Source of the DNA: Desarmillaria ectypa
Taxonomy: Eukaryota; Basidiomycota; Agaricomycetes; Agaricales; Physalacriaceae
Direction: 5' to 3'
Length of the DNA: 64,000 nt
Assembly: GCA_030407005.1 (NCBI GenBank)
Contig: JAUDYN010000002.1
Location: 3,844,001-3,908,000, forward strand
The notes under the pieces were generated by a model that saw nothing but the letters and a program-made list of their open reading frames with translations, was not told the DNA's origin and searched no databases. A program made the translations under genes and the position numbers. Positions 11,113 to 23,129 of the stretch are shown here, in pieces (the stretch's first letter is position 1; every line of letters starts with the position of its first letter).

Positions 11113-11686
11113 TCAAAGTGGACTAGGACGATACCAACGAGGCTTTTCCTGTGTGTCCAATACTTCCTGAAAACGCCGAACCAGATCTTCGTTTTTGGCT
11201 TGATCGAGAGCCATCTGTGAAGCGCTGGTCCCAACAAAAAAGCATGTAGCTGGTTTCGGTGACCCATCTGAGCACTTTTCTGTTTGTGGTCGACAAACAA
11301 GCACGCATATGGTCTGTCTATCTTCCAGGGCAGCCGGTCGAGAATCTCACGCCTCAAGTCGTCGAGCCGCTTGAAGTAAGGAGCATTGGGTTCAATATTG
11401 TGCGCATCCGCCCAGAGCAGAAGATCGTCAACTGTCATGGCAAAGCCGCAGATGTGAAGGAGCACGGTCTTTTCCGGAATGTTGCGAGGGTTGCGAAGGG
11501 GAAAGCCAGTGGCAAGGGACGTGTGTTAGTTTCAAGATGCAACGGAAGGAGGGTGAGCGATGTGTACATTTTATTTTGACTAGGATATACTTGAGCAAAC
11601 GGCTCGCAAAAGATGCCATGTGGGTCGTGGGGAACTCCAACAAGGCTTAGACTCCATTTTTTGAACTGCGAATGTTGCACGGCCAT
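11113..11686 (-). pseudogene. Small fungal gene with two apparent one-base frameshifts
   Basis: Three consecutive minus-strand segments read as protein but lie in different frames. They are 11686 to about 11518 (starts MAVQHSQFKKWSLSLVGVPH), then about 11516 to 11285 (GFPLRNPRNIPEK, HICGFAMTVDDLLLWADAHN, RREILDRLPWKIDRPYA), then about 11284 to 11113 (EKCSDGSPKPATCFFVGTSA, DQAKNEDLVRRFQEVL, ends PRWYRPSPL). Each junction needs one extra base, at a CCC run (complement of 11516-11518) and at an AAA run (complement of 11283-11285). An alternative for the first junction is a phase-0 intron ending AAAAG before ACCGTG, but that would remove well-formed coding sequence. The function is unknown. It may be a young pseudogene, or an intact gene with two homopolymer errors in the assembly. 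Confidence 0.55.
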
Positions 11687-11813
11687 GTGATCATGATTAT
11701 TTCGGGCACCCGCCAGAGATTGAAGACTTGATGCCTACTTTGCTGGTCTGGATTTTGATGAAGAGTTTTCTGCGACAGAGAGGCAAGCCTGTGATGCATT
11801 TATAGATCACTCA

Positions 11814-12068
11814 GTGCTGATCGTAGACATGTTGCGGAAAAGAACTCACTCAGTTATCGAACAAAGGAAGGCCAGAGGTAGTTCAGAGCCGTCGTCAAGC
11901 AAGTGGGCTAAACTGTCTCGCGGAGATGAGGAGTCTGTCAGCGATGAAGACGACGCGATTAGCCGAACCGTTTTGGAACAGGACCTCGGCGAAGGACACG
12001 GCGAGCCATTCTACGATGATGTGGAACAAGCTTGGCCAGCGCAAGGAGACTGGTTGCAAGCTGTCTAG
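11814..12068 (+). CDS. Possible small charged protein or gene fragment
   Basis: This is an open frame of 84 codons. It has a basic start (RKRTHSVIEQRKARG), a Ser-rich stretch, and an acidic second half (RGDEESVSDEDDAISR, then EPFYDDVEQAWPAQGD). The biased, structured composition looks more like protein than chance. I recognise no family and see no upstream or downstream exon. It may be a fragment of a larger nuclear-type protein. Confidence is low. Confidence 0.3.
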   Translation: MLIVDMLRKRTHSVIEQRKARGSSEPSSSKWAKLSRGDEESVSDEDDAISRTVLEQDLGEGHGEPFYDDVEQAWPAQGDWLQAV

Positions 12069-12670
12069 CTTGGTTCGCCAGCCTCCAATCAACGACTGTT
12101 TCTAATAAATCGGTGGCTGCAAACTTTCCACCTTGGTATAGCTGACAACATCGAAGCCTGAGGTCGAACGCGACGAAAGACCGCTCTGCTGACCGCGCCT
12201 GTAATTAGTTTCTTACTCAAATGGATTGAAAGAAAAGCAACTAGAGCGTTTCCCACATAAAGAAGGCCAGTTGGACTTGTGGAGAAGTCACGAAGCGGAA
12301 ATTTGAGAAGTGAGAATTGACGGCAGTGAAGACGTACGAAAATTCCGACGCTCTGACTTGTAGCCTCTATGGGATTGATGTGTTAGCTGGGGGTTCTTAT
12401 AGATATGAACATAGTACTTAAGACGTCCTCTTAGAGAAGGTGCAGGCTTTCCCACAAAATTTCCTATAGGAGTTCAGGCGAGTCCCGATAAACGAGCGCG
12501 AAGCATGAAGAGAAGCGCTCTCGAGGACCATATGATGTATTCCATGACGCTGACCCTCTCAATTGTTGCAATCCAGATGTGCTTAAGACAACAGTATCGA
12601 TAACAGAAATAGGAATTCAGATTTTGTCACATTTGTGAGTTCCTGCGATACATCTAGTTTCTACCCGAGC
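12069..12670. other. Intergenic, 3' of ATP15
   Basis: No gene is seen. Open frames are short on both strands. Confidence 0.45.
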
Positions 12671-12970
12671 TCATTTCGTCTCAGCTTCGGGCTTCAAAAG
12701 CACCTGTACATCCATTAACTTATGTCCACGCCAGAAGAGTAACACACGTACCTGCTGACCACCCTGGCCATTTTCCCACTTCTGGTATCTCAAAGCTGTA
12801 AGCCCCCGTTTTTCGGCGAGTACACGTTGGTCTTCCTTCAAGGAAGCGCGGACGGCGCGAGCAGCAATTTCGCTGTACTTGTTGAATCTAATGTGAATGT
12901 ACTTAGAAAATGAGGAGATGAAACACTGCTGTGAGACTCACGAAAATACGCTACGCCAGGCGTTGCTCAT
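12671..12970 (-). CDS. ATP15: Mitochondrial F1Fo ATP synthase subunit epsilon
   Basis: This is a 65-residue protein in three exons (12970-12942, 12887-12752, 12703-12671). It is the small epsilon subunit of the F1 central stalk. It starts MSNAWRSVFSFNKYSEIAAR, and the typical continuation RAVRASLKEDQR, then LRYQKWENGQGG, follows as in fungal Atp15 and animal ATP5E. The usual family length is 60-70 residues, so it is complete. As in other members, there is no cleaved presequence. The first coding exon is only 29 nt. The gene is divergent from the Rab gene at 13127 with a 156-nt shared promoter region. Confidence 0.9.
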
Positions 12971-13126
12971 CGTAAACGGTGTTGGGGAAGAAGGGGCTCG
13001 GAAATAACCGGACGTATTCTTTTGGATGGAGCCACGTGATAATTGCCGGACTTTGCCGGGCCACCTTCAGCCGCAGTATGAGTTACTGCATCATACGGTT
13101 GCTTTGTTTCCACGATCTGCCCAGCC

Positions 13127-14113
<987 letters not shown>

Positions 14114-14756
14114 TATATGATACCCCACGACTTTAATGCCTTCACGGTTTTATATTATATGTATCGTTTGGTTTCATGTTGTACGTAGTATTGTAAGTTT
14201 TTCAATCTTCTTTCGGTGGAAGGTCCTTATTTTTTGCCTTTAAAGTATAGATCACTTTCTTTCTGTAATCATAGCCTAGCAATAAACCTGACTACCGGAG
14301 CGACACACAATTGTATCTTCATCAAGGCTGGAGTGTCATATCGGCCACTCCTTTGTTCTTCACTCACCGAAGGTCACATCCGTAAACAGGCAACACGTTC
14401 AGCACTGCTGCACATGGCGCATCAAGTGCAATATGATATTGAGGTTTTATTTCTGTTTGAAATCGTGAATGCGAGAACTCATGTTTACTGCACTGTGTGT
14501 GTGGCAGATGCCGGGGTCGGGACGCCGCTGAATTACAGTGTGACAAGTGAAGGTACTGGGTACTGATCGTGTTTCCGGCGTGTTTTGATGGAGACTAATG
14601 TGACTGTATCGAGGGAACAAACCCAATTCGGTGTCTTTCGGATGGTTCGGCTAGGACAAAGGAAGGAGAATGCAAAGATATTTAAGGTAGGGGTGGGTAT
14701 TGAAGAAAAAAAAACTACAACTTCTCGAGAAGCTGAAAGTCTGTTGATCCTTTTTG
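14114..14756. other. Intergenic between YPT4-like and DUF7918-like genes
   Basis: Open frames occur (14216-14566 on plus, 14533-14817 on minus), but they show no family features or splice continuity. I treat them as chance. Confidence 0.45.
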
Positions 14757-15943
14757 ATGCTTCAGCTTGGACCATATTCCGCCTGGGTCGCCTTCGATGG
14801 CTGCGACCGACGAACATACGCTACGGAGGTATTGCAGTCCGGCCGCTGCATATTTGGTTGGATAGCATCGGAACGAGAGAAGGTATGGTATTACTTGTCT
14901 TTCGACCTGATGATGAACACCATCTCACATCTTTAAAGAAATTCTCAGTCAACTGGCACAACGCTTTACGAGATATACCATTGGAAGGGGTGGTGTCTAT
15001 CGATGGCGTTGTATGCAGCACCCACGTTATGCTGGACAAGGCGACACGCCCATTCGCTCCAGACGAGATCTCCATATCCTACACTAGGTCGTCGGATCTA
15101 ACGCGGAGAGATTTTGTCTTTTCGACTACACAAGTGACAGGTCTGTTTCAATTGCTGTTGTGGCTCGGTTTCTTTCACTAAAACCTTACGACGTACAGAC
15201 GAGGACGAATACCTGGCCACTGTTGATAATCAGTATGCTTTTGGTGTCATTGAGCTAGAGCTCTGGCGGCTGGCGGTATCCAATGTCGCTGCTCGTCAAC
15301 CACTCCGACAACAATATGGCAATCCGTCACTCGAACCCCAAATATTACACGAACGATCAAAAAAATGCGGCTCTCATCATGTCAAGTAAGCTTCTATTTG
15401 TGAATTAATTTGCACTAGGCTCGGCGCTCAACGTCTTCCTTCGCTCTTAGATTCGGTGAAGAATACATTTCTCATCCGTCAACAGTCGACCTTGTCACCG
15501 GGACGCGGATTGACAAACATCCTTTCGTCAAGTTTACGTTTAAATACAAACCTATGGGTATGTTCCTTTGGGGTATGTCATAATGATGAAGTGCTGATGT
15601 ACGTACGTCCTATTACTTCAGATATGCTCATTGCTAAAGGGATTGCTCCTGGTCGAGTGGAACAGGCCCTTCTCATGAAGGGAAATGCCGTGTTCAAACA
15701 GGAAGAGATGCAAAATATATCTGTATTGGAAGAAATTCGACTTTTGGAGGTACGTTGGTGTAATCTTCCGTAGTCGGACTATTGAAACCTTTCATCGTCC
15801 AGGCCCGTCTCAAGTTTTTAAGGTCCTCCATTGGACATACATATGCTGAGAATGAGGTCTCGACTAGGCGCAGAATAAAGCAAGAAGAATCATCCACATT
15901 CAACCATGACTCCTTTCGACGAAGTCGATTCGGAAGTTTCTAG
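14757..15943 (+). CDS. DUF7918-like basidiomycete protein
   Basis: The exons are 14757-14882, 14939-15140, 15199-15385, 15451-15557, 15622-15749 and 15803-15943 (296 residues, phases consistent). The N-terminal half is a beta-rich domain beginning LGPYSAWVAFDGCDRRTYAT, then CIFGWIASEREKKFSVNW. This matches my memory of the DUF7918 pattern, widespread in Agaricomycetes and of unknown function. Next come HPFVKFTFKYKP and IAPGRVEQ, then a charged helix (EEMQNISVLEEIRLLEARLK). The C-terminus is basic and Ser-rich (RRIKQEE, FRRSRFGSF). No signal peptide or membrane segment is seen. The role is unknown. Confidence 0.75.
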
Positions 15944-16147
15944 ATATATTTAATGCGTGTTCATTATAAGCACGTCGTTATCGTGCCGCGAAATAGTAGT
16001 ATGATGATACTTAGATAGCTAGGTGTCATGGTGAAAGTGAGGGATACAGATGTACACAATAAAAGTATACTATTAGACGAATCAGAAAATGCAATCATGA
16101 GAATGAATGATAAAATAGTGTCGTAAAATCATGGTACTAAATAAATA

Positions 16148-19100
16148 CTATGACGGGTTTTCGGAACCAGATGTAGTAGGCCTGAGCTTTCGTAGCCCCT
16201 TCCGTATTGAGAAACCGTGATGCGGTCCATCAGAACTCCTCTTCCCGTCAGCGCTTTTCTTGCCTGACTTGTGTCGACCAGCCGTCCGAGAAAATTCAGT
16301 AAGGTTGCGACTACTCGTCCTCCTCTCCGACAAATGGCTCTGCATCCTGCTCATAGCGACTCCTCCTTCCTCGGTAGCAAAGTCAAATCCACGATGGACT
16401 GACCGTATGCCGGTCGACATATCTGTTCGACTGGCGGACCGAATGTCCACGGCCGAATATAATCCAGACCTTGACGGTCCAGCAGCCATGGAGGCGTAAC
16501 TCGACCGAGACGTGCGTCTTGAAAGCGCGTCATCTCCACCAACTGGTCTCTTCATGGCTTTTAGGCCAATACCTTCCTCATGATGCGTACTGCGCAAATC
16601 TCGACCAGGGTCGACCTTTCGTATGTACCGCAGGATGTCAATGTCGTCGGGCGCAAAGCCGAACTTCCATGCTTTGGCGATGTATCGCGGCGCCAACGAA
16701 ACGCACACGGTAATTGGAAGGGAGAGCCAAAAGAGCGCGGATCTGAACAGGTATATGTTGTTGCCATAGACAAGAGTTACGAACCATCCAGGAGAGATGG
16801 CGTTGTAGACAACCTATAAGCAGGTAAGGAAGAGCCTTCCACAGAAGTTAAGAATATCCACGCACTGTGTACAGCCATACGAGAATAATACCAATGAAGA
16901 CAGCGAAGAATACCCAACCAGTCCATACATTGGTATTCAAACCATTGAAAAGGTTAGCAACAATGACGGCAGAGAACACCATTGTCTGAAAAGTGGTCAG
17001 TCTGACAAGCCATAAAGATCATACGAATAACGACTTACAGTTGAGAATTCCAGAAGATATTGGTCGTAGCCATCAGCTCGTGAACTGGGAGAAAAGTAGC
17101 CGTAGAGAATGATGAAAAATACAATAGCAGACTTGGGACATATTAGCGACGTAGATGAGCAAAAGTAGTAGGCAACTTACTTGATATACACCGTCGAACA
17201 TATAGACGCTAAACCACTTGAGGCCAAACCATTTTCCTTCACGGCCATAACGATACAATTCGGGGATAGCCATCAAAACGTCCGCATCTATAGTCTTGTA
17301 TTAGAGAGACTGACCTGAAATATGGGAGCAATCAAATACCTATTAATCTATCAAAAAGACCGATGGCAATAACAGGCGCAATAGTCCAGAAGGAATTCCA
17401 GAATAGGAGGTATGTATATTCAAATACGCTATATCAATGGTCAGTTCCGCACCAGCTAAAGAGAAGAAGGAACCCTTACTAGTTGGAACTCCAACCACAA
17501 TAAATTTGGAACCACCAAAGAACGCCAATACAAACGATATTCTTATAGAAGAAATTTAGAATCCTTTAATGTGCATCAGAGAACGATCATGGTTAGATAT
17601 ATGAATTGCGTACATGTTTCCATTGCGAGCATACGACCAATGCCCATGAACAAAAAGCAGCCGTTTAAGGAATCGGAACTGTCGACTGATTAGCATGCGC
17701 CAATCGTAAGGATTGAACTTGGGACGTACCTGTGCTATAGCATAGTCCGATGAGTTCACTGCCTGAAGTCCTTCTTCACCCGAAATCCCAACACCAACGT
17801 CAGCAGCCTTTGAAAGGGAGATCAGTCAACAAAGTACAAATAATTTATGGGTGAGTACGAACCTGGATCATACTAACGTCGTTTGCCCCATCTCCGATGG
17901 CCAAAGTCATAACACCAAGGCCATCCTTGACTAGCCTGACGACCAAAGCTTTTTGCAGAGGGGATACACGACAGCAGATCACACCTTCGCAAAGCATTGC
18001 GAGTCTCAACAATAAGCTTTTGTGCTCTTCATCACCCAAAGCCTGAGACAAATATCAGCAAGGATGCACAGATAGAAAGAAGGACGATACTTACATAGTC
18101 CAGCGCCGTTCCATCAATGACCAGAACGAATCCGCCAGGCCGATCACCATTGTTTGGTCCTACAATCGAAGAGATTCCCGTCTCGATCCTCCGTAATGCA
18201 TTATCGTCCCTAGAAGAGATAGATGCCAACTTGAGGTCTTTCATGAAGGGTTCATCTTCATCGATAATCCCACTTTCGGGGAAGAACTCCTCGACCGCGT
18301 GAAGCATTTGCTGATAAACTGGCCGCGAACGATTATTTCCGCCCCTAATCACGATGATATTAGACTCTCGACCGATCAGGTTGGTACTATGTCCGATGGC
18401 TAAAAATATGTCAACAAAAGTCAAGGGAAAGGCAGCGAAACTTACCAATAGCCGTTTCCAACTTGTCGCCAGTCGCCACCCATACCTTGATACCGGCGCG
18501 CTTAAGATCAGCAATAGTTTCCGGTACTCCATCCTGCAGACTATCTTCGATAGCTGTGGCACCCAATAACCGTAAATCATGTTCCAGCTCGTCGGAAACG
18601 ATTTCTATGCGCGCCTCCCGGTTATCGAGCGCCACAGTGGCTTCATGATAATGTTCGCTCCAAGCAGCATATTCGTCCTCTGTAACGTATATCAGTAGAC
18701 TGATGCATCTGAAGGAAAAGACGCTCACCGTTGATGACTTTGTATGCAAAAGTCAATGTCCTCAATCCTCCGTTGGCAAATTCACTCAGATGCATCTCGG
18801 TCAACTCCCGCAAACTCTCATCCCCGTTTTTCCGTAGTCGCTCAAAAATAACGTTGTCTGCTCCCTTCGTCAACAAGAACAGTCTGCCGTCTGCATCGTC
18901 CAGCTTCCTCAGCACCACGCTCATCCTCTTCCTGGCACTAGTAAACTCCAAGATATTGAGGAGCTCATAGCGTTCGACGTCACCGGGGCCGGTGGACAAG
19001 GGTGTTTGCAAGGTCAAAATCTCTCTATCGCGGCCACGGAAGACGTATCCTACTTCCGCCGCCGCACGTACCAGTGCCGCTTCATCCGGACTCTGCGCCT

Positions 19101-21154
19101 TGTATTCGATCTTTCCGGTGGCGCGATCGATGGATGTAAGAACAGTATGACACAACGCTAGGACCGAGAAAAAGCCATTCAAAGCCCGCGCATGAGCAGC
19201 ATTATCCGACGTCGAGCTCGATTGCAGGGCAGCAGCAATGTCTTTCTCGAGTGGTTCACAGTGGAAGTGCGTTTCTACGGCCTTCGCTGTTACAGGTGTT
19301 GGCTCAGTAGCAGTTGCTGAGGATCCTTCAGCGCTGGCGCTGGCGACATGATCATCTGCCGAGATGGCGGCCTGCGATGCGACCGGTGGTACTTCCTTGT
19401 TATCGCCAACGTACACTTTACCGCCGATCGAACACTGTCGAAATATCATAGCGTTCTAAAAGCATCATAAGAAGCAGACATATAATATAGATAGAATAGC
19501 GTACCTGAGTTAAAGTACCTGTCTTGTCCGAAAATATGTATTCGATCTGTCCAAGATCGTCAGATAAGTTCCACGACCGAGCGAGAGTGGGTTGGTTTGT
19601 CTTTGGATACCAGATCTCATAGTCGAAGTATATGAAAGCGGCTTGGCACGTCCTAACAAATTCAATAGAAATGTATAATGAAATGGGAACGATATTTTGG
19701 AACGTGATAAGAGCGAAAGCCCAAGTGACGAGACCATTGATGGAAGGATTATCGTCACTTTGGTTATCACCGTAGAGCCATGGCGCGCCTTGAGGATACT
19801 GTCGATGCTCCATGACAGAATCAGCGATGGCACAGGCAACCGCCATGCATGCAAGGATTATCAAATTGATAAACCTTTTCAATAGCTGTGAGTGCACCGG
19901 ATGCGAAGAAATTTCTGAACGACTTACACTTGAGGGTTCATTTGCCTTTCTACCTTACTCCTCTTGCTAGGCGTTCCACCTGAGTTCTGTACGATTTTGG
20001 TATCCTCGCCTGTGAATAGAACGAGGCCAATAACCCAACCAGTATTCCTCAGTACCGTTCCTCTTAACAGCGTCATCTGGATATCCGCCGGAGCCTGTTC
20101 ACCATTTGCCCTTATCGTGGAATTTAAGCGAAACATATTGTTATCTGGACGATCCAGATCGACGGCGAACTTGCTCTCCGCGCACGCTTTGGCGTTCACC
20201 AAATGTGTCAACGTAGGAACGGCATTTCGCGATTTGAGATTGGTTTCTCCATCCAAGTTCTTCGTCTCCACAAATGCGACATTCTCGTCCTCGGACGTTG
20301 CACATATGAGAATGTCGGCGGGTAAAGACTCGTTGTCTAAGATTTTCACGAAGTCACCAACACGAACATCTTCCCAAAGCGCCTTCTTCCAATGAGGATT
20401 AGTGTGAGATTGATGACCGAAGAGATGGTGGTGGTGAGGGTGATCGGTACCGTCATCGAACTCGATATCGGGAGGGGGGGGAACTGGCGAAACCGGAGCT
20501 GACTCCAGGCCTTCCTTTCCTTCGACCTTTTCCGCAAGTGGAGTGGGCGCCTTCGCTTTTCTGAACCTCTCAGGGATAAGGTAGCGGTTTACGTAGTGCG
20601 TGAGGTCGCGACTCTTGTCGCCGGTGACGTTGGTATTGGTCCAATTGCCTCCAGCGAGAGCGCGGACAGTGCCGTAGTTGACTCGATTATCAGATTGGTG
20701 GCGTTTGATGTCCTCGTAAGCATCCTTTAGAGCAGTAATCCCGAGAACGATGAGAAGAGGAAAGATAACGAGACCGGGGGAAATGGTGGAGAACTTGGGG
20801 AAAAATTGTAGGATAGCGATGCCAAGGAAGAAACTGGAGACCGCTTAGCGAATTCGAAGAAGCTAAAGAAGATGGAACGTACACGTTCGCCACCCGTCTG
20901 AACTGCTCAAGCAGATTCCGTGGTAGAAAAGTAACAACGTTATACTTTGAAGTGATGACCTGGTTGGACGCATAAACATGCTCCTTCTTTATCCGCCCCT
21001 TCTTGTCATAATAGTCCTCCGGTAGGCTCTCATTGACAAACAACGTCCGCTTCGGTCCAGGCGACCTTTTCTTCACGAAGAGGGTCTCGATGTTAAAAGC
21101 CGAAACTTTGTCGTACCAAGCAGCAAGGCCGCTAAACCTGCCGCGGTTGGTCAT
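16148..21154 (-). CDS. DNF1: P4-type phospholipid-translocating ATPase (flippase), Dnf1/Dnf2 type
   Basis: This enzyme flips phospholipids from the outer to the cytosolic leaflet at the plasma membrane and in endosomes. It is a multi-exon minus-strand gene. In order it shows [17 protein letters not shown], the N-terminal P4 block [20 protein letters not shown], the actuator-domain motif [11 protein letters not shown] near 20240 (DGET), and the phosphorylation motif [10 protein letters not shown] near 19520. It continues with [16 protein letters not shown] and [11 protein letters not shown] in the nucleotide-binding domain, then [12 protein letters not shown], the hinge motif [12 protein letters not shown] near 17885, and a C-terminal membrane block. 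The gene ends in a long cytosolic Ser/Arg-rich tail (about 150 residues). An in-frame ATG at 21343 would add 63 residues with a hydrophobic stretch. I prefer 21154 because P4 proteins start near the conserved WYDKV block. A partner of the Cdc50/Lem3 family would be needed for activity. Confidence 0.92.
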
Positions 21155-21343
21155 TGGGGCTTTAAGGTAGTTTTGGGTAGGTCGTAATTGTGGTCGTGGT
21201 CGAAGAAAGGTGTAGATGGCGGTAAAGACGGTAGTCAGAAAGTCATGACAGATACAGATGATGGACTGGAAAGAGTAAGAGCGAACGGTACCGGCGGTGC
21301 TGTCCGTGCTGATGCCTTCTTCCCCACGTAATGAGGTTGTCAT

Positions 21344-23129
21344 CGCCCCTGAATCACTACAAGGCCAAACACTTCCGAGATCGGAAACGATAGGAATGCA
21401 GGTCCTCCAAGTTTACGATGAGCAGAAAACTATTCAACAGAGGGAAGAGGTGCGAGGAAAGGTGCTAGGAGTCGCTTACCTCTTTTGTGTACTTCGGTCT
21501 GACCCTCAGCTTTAGCATGTTGCTCATTTCATTAGCAACACCATTTTCACTCGGGGTACCGTCGCGTATCAGCGTTGCGCGGGTGGATGGCTTGCGTCCG
21601 CTGCAATCGAATTGTTGTGAAAGGATATGCCATAAAAAAAGGCCTTTTCCCGGCATTCTTTCGCGCTAGTCGAACATTTCCGCATTGATTCTCCTGTTCG
21701 GAAGACCGGGAACTTCAGCTGACCATGATTTGATTCGCTGACCGATGCTCCGATCGTAAGTAACCGAAAATTCGGTAAGCACTTGTCTCGGCCCTGACCG
21801 CATTAGTCGTCGCTGTTAGTCATTATGTCACGCCCAGATAGACCCAGATCCAGATCCAACATACGGTCTCATACGGTGATCCGGTGATCCGGCGTTCCTT
21901 CAAACTTTCGCAGGAATGGAGACTTTAATTTTCGTTCGCTTACAAGCCTCACTGCATGATATGCCGAACCAATAGGGCTTTCGATGTAAGTATTCCTTGG
22001 ACTGTATGCTAGTATTTTCGGGTTCACGCTCAATACAAATTTTTGTAAACCCTGCAGCCCACTTGGGCACCTGAATTGTGTTCACACTTGGTTGTCCAGT
22101 TGCAATTGGACGACAATCAAATTAATTATCAGGCATTATCCAAAAACCTTGCTATGCTCCCAGCCTGCATATCAAGCGGAGTGAGCACTCTTTTCCTAAG
22201 TATCTTTTTCCGGGTATCATAAGGCTTAAGGTATCCATCGTAGGCATCCCTTTTCCCGTACTGTGTGACTTTTCAAGTCTTGTGCTTGCATCCCTGCTAA
22301 GAACTAGTTGTGGTTTTCCCACTATCACATCCCCCATAGGTGTATCCGATATCGTAACGACGCACGCTTGCTTGCAGGGGGACATTGGACTTTGGTTGTG
22401 AGTGGATTGTGATATCGGTCCGTGCATGCATATACTAAGTCCGATTTGAACGTTAAGTACCAAGTGTCAACAGATTTCAATACTGTGGTGTGGCTGGCGC
22501 CACTATGTTTGCAATCTCTGTGAGGTTGCGGTCCACATCTGGACAAAGATAGGACGACAGACATAATGTTTAAACTCTGTCTTTCTTCCACTCTAATATA
22601 AGCCTAAAACGCGTACTGATCTTTTCGAGACTTTCGTCGGACGAGAAGAGGACCACAAGATCCGTAACTTCAGTTTTCACTGCTGTGGGGATACTGTTAG
22701 CTCTCCCACTGGCAGGTCTTCTACTGAACGCCAGTTAGGCTTCAGTGTCTCACCGGAAGTTGATTCCTCTACCTCTCAAATACCTCACCTCAAGTTGACA
22801 AACATCATACGCTCCGATGGTGCCTCAGCATGCGTTTAAAATGATCCCCCGCCTCGGGATATCGAGCAGCGGTAGTCGAGCGAACGTTCCTCGAAGCCTA
22901 TCGCAATAACTTCTCCTCCGCAAAGCATATATTCGTTCTTCTGTTCCAAGATCCAAATGCCCATCAACTTCAAGAATATAAACCTACTCTGACGTACTTC
23001 TCAATTTAGGCTCTGACCGCAAAGTTCATCCTGCGCTCCACACCTGCTTCCTTCGGCCATAATGCGCGAGGCATTTAGTTGATAAGACCCTTCAATTGCT
23101 AGAATTTTTAGCACCCCGACCGTGAAGAT
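21344..23129. other. Long divergent intergenic region
   Basis: This is about 1.8 kb between the flippase and the amino-acid permease, which are transcribed away from each other. It presumably holds both promoters. No coding sequence is convincing. The longest minus frames (22152-22463, 22325-22591) have no domain features. Confidence 0.5.
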
